A stretch of DNA of 64,000 bases from Halobacteriales archaeon YIM A00010 (GTDB lineage: Archaea; Halobacteriota; Halobacteria; Halobacteriales; Haloarculaceae): assembly GCA_025041175.1 (NCBI GenBank), contig JAKCFJ010000001.1, forward strand, positions 1,302,001 to 1,366,000, given 5' to 3'. Each line of letters opens with the position of its first letter. The stretch's first letter is position 1. The position numbers and the translations under genes are program-made. The notes beneath the pieces were generated by a model. It did not search any database. It had not been told where the DNA came from and saw only the letters and a list, made by a program, of their open reading frames with translations. Positions 46,212 through 53,355 of the stretch are shown piece after piece.

Positions 46212-46897
46212 GCGACAGATCACACGCCACCACGACCGAGCGGGGGCAGCTGGTGCTCGTTGCCGCGGTGTTCATCGCCGTGGCATGCGTTCCGATCACC
46301 GTAGCGTACCTCCAGCTGGGCTACGACGCGGACATCGAGTCGAGCGGCGATGGGGCGGACGAATCGCTACGATCGACGACGCGGCTGCTACAGCGCGCCA
46401 CCCACGACGCAACAACGAACAACACGACTGCATGGGCACACCGCAACGACACCGTCACAGCGATTCGCAACCGGCTGGAACCACACGTCTCCGCGATCGA
46501 AACGGAGCGCATCACCGCCGGGACGGTACAGCGCGTGCGGTACAACGAATCAGCAGCGACGGAGTGGGCCACCTCGAACTGTCCGAACGGCTCCGCTCGC
46601 CGGTTCGGGTCGTGTACGGCCGATCGTGGCGCCGTCGTTCAAGAACGTGCCGGTGAAACACACGTTCTCGCGGTCGCGTTCGACGTGACGCTCACGAGCG
46701 ATCGAAAACGGGTTGAGGCGACGGTGCTCGTCAGACCGATCGATCGGCTCACGAACCGGTCACGAGAATCGTTCCACCAAACACCAACAGACCGACGGCG
46801 AACAGCGCGAACTGCGACCACCCCTCCCGAGAAACCAGATCGAACGAAAGCCGAGAGTCTGCGAACGGGAGCAACGGACGAACGCCGGAGCCGGTGA
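46208..46897 (+). CDS. Pilin-like protein, pilus operon gene 7 (DUF7261-like), with odd C-terminal extension
   Basis: This protein of about 229 aa begins MSDRSHATTTERGQLVLVAAVFIAVACVPITVAYLQLGYD, with a pilin-like RGQLVLVAAVFIA helix, then an extracellular domain with paired Cys (SNCPNGSARRFGSCTADRG). The last ~50 residues (from DRLTNRSRESFHQTPT) are basic and low-complexity, and are read antisense to the 3' end of the hydrolase gene (46749-47294). That suggests loss of an original stop. ATGA overlap with the previous gene; last gene of the operon. Confidence 0.7.
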   Translation: MSDRSHATTTERGQLVLVAAVFIAVACVPITVAYLQLGYDADIESSGDGADESLRSTTRLLQRATHDATTNNTTAWAHRNDTVTAIRNRLEPHVSAIETERITAGTVQRVRYNESAATEWATSNCPNGSARRFGSCTADRGAVVQERAGETHVLAVAFDVTLTSDRKRVEATVLVRPIDRLTNRSRESFHQTPTDRRRTARTATTPPEKPDRTKAESLRTGATDERRSR

Positions 46898-47294
46898 GCG
46901 AATCACCCAGGAGGTGAAGCAGGACCGAACCGGTTCCGATCACGAACCCGATCCGGGCGTTCCGCATCAGATTGAACGGGCTTTGCTCGGTGCTGCCGGA
47001 GACGATGACCGGCTGCCCGAACGCCAACTCCGTGAGCGAGCTAATGAAATAACCCGTGAGTACGTACGCCCCGACACCACACAGAACCCCGACCACGAGC
47101 GCGCCGAAAAGCGAGTGGCTCGTCCCCCGGTGTTCGGCACCCGGAAGAAACCCATCGAGATCCACCAGCGGCTCCAGCACGAGCAGCCCCAACAACCCAA
47201 AAACGGCGAGCCCGGCCTGGCCGGACCGGATCAGATAATACGCGATCGGTGTATACACGAGCAGATTCAACCCGGCGTGACCGTGGCGGTCCAT
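46749..47294 (-). CDS. YdjM-like membrane-bound metal-dependent hydrolase
   Basis: This 181-aa integral-membrane protein begins MDRHGHAGLNLLVYTPIAYYLI and has about four TM helices. The His/Asp pattern (DRHGHAGLN, LEPLVDLDGFLPGAEHRGTSHSLF, LLHLLGDSLTGSG) matches the metal-binding residues of the YdjM/LexA-binding inner-membrane hydrolase family. Its biochemical role in archaea is not established. Its 3' end overlaps the last pilin-like ORF by 149 bp in antisense. Confidence 0.87.
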   Translation of the reverse strand: MDRHGHAGLNLLVYTPIAYYLIRSGQAGLAVFGLLGLLVLEPLVDLDGFLPGAEHRGTSHSLFGALVVGVLCGVGAYVLTGYFISSLTELAFGQPVIVSGSTEQSPFNLMRNARIGFVIGTGSVLLHLLGDSLTGSGVRPLLPFADSRLSFDLVSREGWSQFALFAVGLLVFGGTILVTGS

Positions 47295-47412
47295 GCTCGT
47301 ACTGGCTGCTACAACCCCTAAACCGTCCCGAACACAGTATCAAAATCGTACCATCTACAAACATAAACATGATTATTATTACCCATTATAACATTTTTTG
47401 ATAATATCTAGA

Positions 47413-47420
47413 TATAATTA
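47413..47420 (+). promoter_or_regulatory. TATA box of the PQQ-repeat protein gene
   Basis: TATAATTA lies in a strongly AT-rich stretch, ending 26 nt before the ATG at 47447. This is leaderless spacing. Confidence 0.6.
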
Positions 47421-47446
47421 TATGCGTGGGGCTCGACTAGCGTGGT

Positions 47447-48820
47447 ATGGATGCCGACAACGTCTCCCGTCGACGGGTTATGCAAGGTGTTGGCATGATG
47501 ACCGGGGTTGGTGTCACAGGGAGCCAGGGGAAGAGCCGCCGTCCCGGCGCTGCTGGAGAGTCCAGCGAGCAGCCAGACAGGACCGCGCCGGAGCCAGGGA
47601 GACAAACCACGTGGCCACAACTGGGGGGAAGCGGTGCCAACGCGGGGTACCGACGCGGAGCACAGGGACCGAAATCGACCATCACGTTTCGCTGGCAGGT
47701 CGCGGGAAGTTCGCGGTTGTCGGGCGTCGTCGTGGATGACTCGATCGTGTACGCGAGCGATGCGGGGGTGTTGTACGCGCTATCGGCCGCCGACGGATCG
47801 ACGCGATGGACCGTCGGTACTGACCGATCGCTACGCCGTGTGAGCGCGCCGGCGGTCGATAGTGGGCGCGTCTACGTGGGGTGTATTCCCTCAGAGTCCG
47901 GATGCGACAGTTCGACCACCGGCGCTTCCGACGCCGGTGGATTCGACAGCCACGTTCGTGCAGTGGACGGAGAGACCGGAACGGAAGCGTGGCGGTTCGA
48001 GCCGGCCCAATCCGTGGCCATGTTCCATACCCCGACGGTCGCAGACGGGATCGTCTACACCGTCGGACAGAACGCCGGCGGCGGCACAGTCGGGCGGCTC
48101 TACGCGCTCGACGGCGAGAACGGCGAGTCGTTGTGGTCCCACGATACCGGTCGGTCGGAGATCAACGGCTACGACGCCCCGCCAGTGGCAGCCACAGACG
48201 GCGTCGTCTACCTCGCCGCCGATGAGCTGGTAGCGCTCGATGCAGAGACCGGAGCGGTGCACTGGTCGGTCGATCCTGACACGACGTACAAAGCGTCGGG
48301 AGCCAACGCGCCAGCGGTCGCGGACGAGCGGCTGTACATCGGCCGCGGAACGGACACAGCGACCACGTTCGAAGCCCGATCGGTCACGGACGGCTCGCTC
48401 GCGTGGACACACACCGTAACGGAGGAGCGAGCCACTCACACCAGGAACACGGAGGCAAAACCGCTCACGGGCGCGTGGACCGCTCCGGCAGTGGTCGACG
48501 GATCGGTGTACGTCGGCTTCAACGAGCGGTCACCCCGAACCGAACGAACGTCGGTCGTCGTCGCCCTGCGCTCGGGCACGGGCGCCGTTCGGTGGCGGAC
48601 GACGTTCACCGACGATCGACACACTGTACACGCGCCGGCCGCCACCGAGGAAATGCTTTACACGGGGGGGACAGCGCTCGATCTCGACGATGGAGCCGTC
48701 CGCTGGCGGTTGGACGCTCCCCCCACCCGACGGGTCGACACCTTCGCACCACCGGCGATCGCGGACGAAACAGTGTACGTCGGTGGAACCTCGCTCCGGG
48801 CGATCACTGGACAGTCGTGA
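47447..48820 (+). CDS. Secreted PQQ-like beta-propeller protein (Tat signal)
   Basis: This 457-aa protein starts MDADNVSRRRVMQGVGMMTGVGVTGSQG, an RRxxM Tat-type signal. About seven beta-propeller blades of the PQQ/WD40-like type follow, each with a motif such as VVDDSIVYASDAGVLYALSAADGSTRW, GRLYALDGENGESLWSHD or VVYLAADELVALDAETGAVHW. The Ala-Trp/Tyr docking motif is partial, so PQQ binding is doubtful; most haloarchaeal members are presumed scaffolds. It carries a low-complexity linker after the signal. It is convergent with the beta-helix gene, 3 bp away. Confidence 0.88.
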   Translation: MDADNVSRRRVMQGVGMMTGVGVTGSQGKSRRPGAAGESSEQPDRTAPEPGRQTTWPQLGGSGANAGYRRGAQGPKSTITFRWQVAGSSRLSGVVVDDSIVYASDAGVLYALSAADGSTRWTVGTDRSLRRVSAPAVDSGRVYVGCIPSESGCDSSTTGASDAGGFDSHVRAVDGETGTEAWRFEPAQSVAMFHTPTVADGIVYTVGQNAGGGTVGRLYALDGENGESLWSHDTGRSEINGYDAPPVAATDGVVYLAADELVALDAETGAVHWSVDPDTTYKASGANAPAVADERLYIGRGTDTATTFEARSVTDGSLAWTHTVTEERATHTRNTEAKPLTGAWTAPAVVDGSVYVGFNERSPRTERTSVVVALRSGTGAVRWRTTFTDDRHTVHAPAATEEMLYTGGTALDLDDGAVRWRLDAPPTRRVDTFAPPAIADETVYVGGTSLRAITGQS

Positions 48821-48823
48821 TGG

Positions 48824-49879
48824 CTACGGACGGATCCGTGCCCCGTTCTGCGTGCTTATCCACAGAGAACCGTTCCAGACGGCCAGACCGAACGGTCCGG
48901 TAGTGCCGTCGTTGATGGCGCGCTCGCCCTCGTACTGGCCCACAACGGTCGATAGATCGGTCGGTTCGAGCACACCCTCGTTCCTGGTTTTCTCACCGGT
49001 GTCGGCCACGAGAAACGACGAATCGTCGAGGGAGTAATGGCTGTCCCGGTGGAGCTCCGTGTTCAGAGAGCGGTCGTTCACCACGAGTCCGTTCAGGTTC
49101 CGGTATTCGAGGTTCCGGACCGAACAGTTGTTCGAGGTCTGGAACCGAATCCCGTTCGTCTCCGGGTGGTCGTAGCCGTTGAGATACGACTCGGCAATGG
49201 TGGCCGACTGGGCGTCGGTGACCAGCAGTTGATCGGAGGTGTTACTGCCGTTTCCCTCGATGTAGGCGTTCTTGATGGAGAACACCTCGCTTCCCTCGAT
49301 GTACGCCCCTTGATCTCCGTTGCGTTCCAACCCGCCACCGACCCACGAACTCGCGTAGTTGTTCTTCGACCACAGCCCCCGTAGCCCGTTTGAAAGCGCC
49401 CGACAGCCGACGAACAGCGTGCTGTGAGCGCCATCATCCGCGAAAAAACCGTTCCCATCGTTCGAGTGGGCATCACAGTAGAAAAAGCGGTTGCTGTTCG
49501 GAGCGGTGTCGTGATTGAGCAAAATGAATCCGTGATCAGACGCGTTCTCCGCGATGCACCCAACGAAGTTGCAAAACCGTGCCCTCTGGACCTTGAACGC
49601 CGTTTCCACACCCTGTGCATCGACGTACACGTTCACGAGCGTGACGCCAGGCGGCCGATTCGGTCCCTGTAAGTCGAGAACGAACGCTGCCTCAGCGGTC
49701 TCTGGTACCTCGATGCGGTTGTGCGGCGACGACTCGATCCGTATCTCCGTATCGATCGTGATCGGCCAGGTGTCGTTCGTCGCATCGTACCCGTCAGTGA
49801 TGACTACGCTGTCCCCACGGGCTATCTCTTCCAACACCGACTGTAACGAATCTCGCTTGCGAACGACGTACGTCCCCAT
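48824..49879 (-). CDS. Right-handed parallel beta-helix protein
   Basis: This 351-aa protein has repeated short strands and Asn/Gly turns characteristic of pectate-lyase-like folds: ARFCNFVGCIAENASDHGFILLNHDTAPNSNRFFYCDAHSNDGNGFFADDGAHSTLFVGCRALSNGLRGLW. The N-terminus TYVVRKRDSLQSVLEEIARGDSVVITDG looks like a capping region. No signal peptide is visible, unusual for a glycan-active protein, so its location is uncertain. No catalytic residues can be assigned. The TATA-like TTAATA lies about 28 nt before the ATG at 49879; a GTG four codons upstream is possible. Confidence 0.8.
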   Translation of the reverse strand: MGTYVVRKRDSLQSVLEEIARGDSVVITDGYDATNDTWPITIDTEIRIESSPHNRIEVPETAEAAFVLDLQGPNRPPGVTLVNVYVDAQGVETAFKVQRARFCNFVGCIAENASDHGFILLNHDTAPNSNRFFYCDAHSNDGNGFFADDGAHSTLFVGCRALSNGLRGLWSKNNYASSWVGGGLERNGDQGAYIEGSEVFSIKNAYIEGNGSNTSDQLLVTDAQSATIAESYLNGYDHPETNGIRFQTSNNCSVRNLEYRNLNGLVVNDRSLNTELHRDSHYSLDDSSFLVADTGEKTRNEGVLEPTDLSTVVGQYEGERAINDGTTGPFGLAVWNGSLWISTQNGARIRP

Positions 49880-50083
49880 AACGTTTCCCACAACGATTTG
49901 GAAACAATATTAATTTTTTCCCTTATTTTCCGAAATTTATGTTAGTATATAGCAGTATCACGTAAGAATGAATGATATTTGTGTATTTTCACCAGGGATG
50001 GGGGAGACGAGGGCGGCGTTGTGATCTCACGGTGGTCAGTACACCTCGCAATATTCATTACCGGTGTTACCTTGGATACAGTA

Positions 50084-50656
50084 GTGTCGGACGATAGTCG
50101 GGATACACCGGCCGAGCAGCCGTCTGGGAGCCTATCGGCCGACGACATCTTCGAGTTGCTCGCCCATCACCGGCGGCGGTACGTCATCGAGTGTCTCGAT
50201 CGGTACGGTTCTCCCATGTCGTTGCCTGATCTGGCTGACGAGTGCGTGGTAATGGAACACGAACGTCCGCTCGATGACATTCCGGCTGAGGCTGTAAAGC
50301 GGATGTACATGTCGTTGTATCACTGTCACGTTCCAAAGCTGGTCGAGATCGGTGCGATCGAGTACGATCAAGCCCGTGATCTGGTGACGGCAGGTCCCGC
50401 GATCGCACAGTTCCACGCGCATATGGATCTCACTCGGGATGCGCTTTCTTCGACGGTCGAGCGCGCGCTCGAAGCGCTCCGTGGGGCCACCGGTGGTGAT
50501 GAGGGCTGTTCGGCCGACGGACTGACGATCACCCACACCCGCGAAACGCTTCGGAACGCGGGGTACGACGAGAAGACTGTGAGGAGGGTGATCAGCCGCC
50601 TCGAACGCACCGGCTACATCTACTTCGTGGGTGACTGCGTCCGGCTCGTCGATTGA
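50084..50656 (+). CDS. DUF7344-type winged-helix regulator
   Basis: This 190-aa protein contains two related winged-helix halves: ADDIFELLAHHRRRYVIECLDRYGSPMSLPDLADECVVMEHERPLDDIP ... YHCHVPKLVEIGAIEYD, and a second C-terminal HTH-like stretch (LTITHTRETLRNAGYDEKTVRRVISRLERTGYIYFVGDCVRL). LLAHHRRRYVI is the hallmark of the haloarchaeal DUF7344 group. The GTG at 50084 has an ATATT box about 28 nt upstream; longer frames begin at 49979. Its TGA stop codon is the left target-duplication copy of a MITE. Confidence 0.78.
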   Translation: MSDDSRDTPAEQPSGSLSADDIFELLAHHRRRYVIECLDRYGSPMSLPDLADECVVMEHERPLDDIPAEAVKRMYMSLYHCHVPKLVEIGAIEYDQARDLVTAGPAIAQFHAHMDLTRDALSSTVERALEALRGATGGDEGCSADGLTITHTRETLRNAGYDEKTVRRVISRLERTGYIYFVGDCVRLVD

Positions 50657-50764
50657 TAAGGGTTGTTGCGACCAGTTGCCGGTGAGTGACGAACGATCTC
50701 CGTTCAGAGCCATAGAGATCATCGTGATGTGGGGCAGCGAAGAAAGTAATCGCGACAACCCTTA
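50657..50764. mobile_element. MITE-like element, third type (C)
   Basis: A 108-bp element with imperfect inverted ends TAAGGGTTGTTGCGAC / ATCGCGACAACCCTTA (about 15 of 17 positions pair), flanked by TGA on both sides (50654-50656, which is the stop codon of the preceding gene, and 50765-50767). Ends differ from A/B, but the size and 3-bp T-N-A duplication are the same. Confidence 0.72.
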
Positions 50765-50794
50765 TGAAGGGTGAGGTTCGATCGGGATGCCGGC

Positions 50795-51577
50795 TCACCG
50801 AATATCCGTCGACCGGAACCACAGTCGGCCCACACTGCTCAGTACTACCGCGGCGGCGAGCAGAAACAGCCCATCGGTCGCCGCGTAGGCGTTCGTGACC
50901 AGGATCGCCGTCGGGTCGTAGTAGTGTGCCGGAGTGAGCGCACTGAGCCACTCGTAGGGGGTTCCATCGACGCGTCGTGCGAACAGGAACAGACCGAGAA
51001 CGACCGCCGCGCTGGCCACGGAGCCACGGCTGCTGGTGGAGGCTCCGACGGAGAACAGGAGACCGATCGACGCACAAACCAACAGGTACGGGATCGAGAA
51101 CGCGTGTACCGCGAGGAGATCCATCGGTCCGATCGGGGAACCGACGGCGATGGTACCGAGATACACGACGACGCAGACGGCGGCGTTGACGACGAGCATC
51201 GTGACGAGCAGCGCGAGAAACCGTTGACGCACGACCGTCGAACGGGAGACGGGCGCGGATAACAGCACGTCCACGCGGTCGACGTCGTCCGCCAGCAACG
51301 ACCCGGCGCTGTACGCGAAGTAGATCCCGAGTCCGAGCACCCAACCGAACTGGTACAGCCCCGACGCGAGAAACGCGTCGATCGTTTCGGAACCCGCCTC
51401 GCCCGTGGTCCCGATCGTGGCACTGACGGGTTGGATGGCGGTTCCGGTGGGATCGCCCAGAACACCGGTGTCGGCCACGACGGCGAGGAGGGCGAGCGCA
51501 AGCCCCGCGAATCCGGCCGTGACTGCGATCGTTTCCAGCCGCCGCTGGCGCACGCGGTGTTTGGCGATTTCAAACAC
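50795..51577 (-). CDS. ABC transporter permease (ABC-2 type)
   Basis: This 260-aa membrane protein has six hydrophobic helices: N-terminal FEIAKHRVRQRRLETIAVTAGFAGLALALLAVV, then ASGLYQFGWVLGLGIYFAYSAGSLLADDVDRVDVLLSAPVSRSTVVRQRF, typical of ABC-2 permeases that start Fxx(A/E)KxxL. The final helix ends LLAAAVVLSSVGRLWFRSTDIR. It overlaps the ATPase gene by 8 bp, so this is a two-gene exporter. Substrate unknown. Confidence 0.88.
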   Translation of the reverse strand: MFEIAKHRVRQRRLETIAVTAGFAGLALALLAVVADTGVLGDPTGTAIQPVSATIGTTGEAGSETIDAFLASGLYQFGWVLGLGIYFAYSAGSLLADDVDRVDVLLSAPVSRSTVVRQRFLALLVTMLVVNAAVCVVVYLGTIAVGSPIGPMDLLAVHAFSIPYLLVCASIGLLFSVGASTSSRGSVASAAVVLGLFLFARRVDGTPYEWLSALTPAHYYDPTAILVTNAYAATDGLFLLAAAVVLSSVGRLWFRSTDIR

Positions 51578-52517
51578 TCACACCACCACCGTTGGCGCCG
51601 AGTCGTGCGCCGTACCAGTGGGTCAGTACCTCCTCGAGCGGTGCCTCCTCGACGGTCAGTTCGCGGATCGAGTACTCGGAGAGATGTTCGAGCAACGCCC
51701 CGTACGCGCCCGTATAAACGAAGCGAACGGTCGTTCGGGGGGGTGCGTCGGAGACGCCGGGATCTGTAGGGTCGGTTTCGACGCCGTAGCTGTGATCGAG
51801 CGTGACGTCGCCAGCCTCGATCGGACCCGTCGTCACGAACCGGACGACGCTTCCCCCGTGATCGGGAAGCTGTTCGTTCGTCAGGAGATCGACGAGGTGA
51901 CCGTTCCGGAGGATGCCGACACGGTCACAGAGGGTGCACGCGGTGGTAAGGCTGTCCGATCCCACAAAGAGGGTCGTTCCACGGTCCCGTTCCGCGCGGA
52001 GAAACGCTCGGAGGCGTTCCCGTGTCGAGGGATCGAGACCGGCAGTCGGTTCGTCCAACACCGCGAGAGCCGGATCGTGCATGAACGCCACCACTGTAGC
52101 GAGCAACCGTCTGCGTTCCGGTGAGTACGCGCGGATCTGCCGGTCGAGGTGTGGATCGAGCCCGAACAGTTCGAGAAGCTCCTCGCGGCGCTCGTCCGCT
52201 TTGAGCGAGGCGTGATACGCGAGGAACTGTGCGCCAGTGAGCGAATCATCAAACGACGGCTCGCTCGGGAGATACCCGACGTCTCGTTTCATCGCCGTTC
52301 GTTCTCGACGGCGCTCGATGTCGTGGTCGAGCACCGATATCCGGCCCCGTGAGGGGAACTGTAGCCCCATCAGCGTTCGGATCGTCGTGGTCTTTCCGGC
52401 TCCGGCTGGACCCAGTAGCCCGAACACCTCCCCCGGCTCGACGGTGAACGTAAGCCCCTCGACGCCCCGCGTATCGCCGTAGTGTTTCGTCAGATCGTCC
52501 ACGTCCATGCTCGCCAT
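51570..52517 (-). CDS. ABC transporter ATP-binding protein with degenerate signature
   Basis: This 315-aa nucleotide-binding subunit begins MASMDVDDLTKHYGDTRGVEGLTFTVEPGEVFGLLGP. Walker A (GPAGAGKTTTIRTLMGL) and Walker B (ALAVLDEPTAGLDP) are intact, and the Q-loop region is recognisable (YLPSEPSFDD). The ABC signature LSGGQ is replaced by YSPERRR, and the switch-loop His is absent (LFVGSDSL where SSH is expected). It may hydrolyse poorly or need a partner. The C-terminal ~90 residues are a DUF4162-type extension. It forms the exporter with the overlapping permease gene. Confidence 0.87.
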   Translation of the reverse strand: MASMDVDDLTKHYGDTRGVEGLTFTVEPGEVFGLLGPAGAGKTTTIRTLMGLQFPSRGRISVLDHDIERRRERTAMKRDVGYLPSEPSFDDSLTGAQFLAYHASLKADERREELLELFGLDPHLDRQIRAYSPERRRLLATVVAFMHDPALAVLDEPTAGLDPSTRERLRAFLRAERDRGTTLFVGSDSLTTACTLCDRVGILRNGHLVDLLTNEQLPDHGGSVVRFVTTGPIEAGDVTLDHSYGVETDPTDPGVSDAPPRTTVRFVYTGAYGALLEHLSEYSIRELTVEEAPLEEVLTHWYGARLGANGGGVSV

Positions 52518-52581
52518 ATTCGGTCGGTATCTTTGGTGTGGACTGTACGCAGTTGCATGTGTCGTTGTCCCCGCGGCCGGT

Positions 52582-53355
52582 TCACCCACCGAGACACTGC
52601 TCGAACCAGTCGTCGAGCAACCCGATGAAAACGGCGGCGACGTTGGTTCCGTCGCTCCAGATGGCCGCCTCGTTGTCGGACCCGGAGGAGCCCCCACGCG
52701 TGCTGAGCAACACGGTCTCCCTGTCGGCAGCGAGGACGCGCCCTCGTTGCCCTTCGATCATCATATCTTCCGTGATGTGGTGCGTCTCGACGCCGGTGCC
52801 AGCGAACCGCTCACAGACCGCCCGGTCCTCGCTGATGACGGTCACCTCGACGTTTTCGGTAACGCCTGCGAGCGTCTCGACGATCGCGTCGCTCACCAAC
52901 GCGTTTTCTGCCGCGCCGAACAGGATGCGATCGTCGGCCCGCCCAGCGAGATCGACGATGCGGTCGTCGATCGTCGCCGTGCCGCTGACGGTCCAAACGT
53001 CCACCTGCGTCTCGTCGTCGACAGCGTGTTCGCCCCGGACCGCTTGGAGGTGGTCGAACGCGCGTCGTTCCTGTTCTTCCAGCCGCGCGCGAAGCCGTCT
53101 GCGCGCAGTTTCGAGCCCGATCGCTCGGTACTGGATCGGATTCGACTGCTGGACGCCGATGAGACCCAGCTCTTCGAGGCGTTCTGCAGCGCCGTACACC
53201 TGCGATCGGGGAACGTCCGTGATGCGGTCGACCTCGCTCGCGGTGCCGGTTTCGAGCTGCTGGAGGGCGATGAACACCGCCGCCTCGTACTTCGAGAGAC
53301 CGAGCTGTCCGAGCGCGTCGATGGCGGCGGCCTTGGGTGGGTGTGCGTCAGTCAT
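52582..53355 (-). CDS. TrmB-like transcriptional regulator
   Basis: This 257-aa regulator has an N-terminal winged helix (LGQLGLSKYEAAVFIALQQLETGTASEVDRITDVPRSQVYGAAERLEELGLIGVQQSNPIQYRAI), a coiled linker (RRRLRARLEEQERRAFDHLQ), and a C-terminal PLD-like sensor fold (ADDRILFGAAENALVSDAIVETLAGVTENVEVTVIS) as in TrmB-family proteins. Its start overlaps the MMPL gene's stop (8 bp), so both are on one mRNA. It may control the MMPL promoter, where an operator-like palindrome lies (57166-57187). Confidence 0.85.
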   Translation of the reverse strand: MTDAHPPKAAAIDALGQLGLSKYEAAVFIALQQLETGTASEVDRITDVPRSQVYGAAERLEELGLIGVQQSNPIQYRAIGLETARRRLRARLEEQERRAFDHLQAVRGEHAVDDETQVDVWTVSGTATIDDRIVDLAGRADDRILFGAAENALVSDAIVETLAGVTENVEVTVISEDRAVCERFAGTGVETHHITEDMMIEGQRGRVLAADRETVLLSTRGGSSGSDNEAAIWSDGTNVAAVFIGLLDDWFEQCLGG

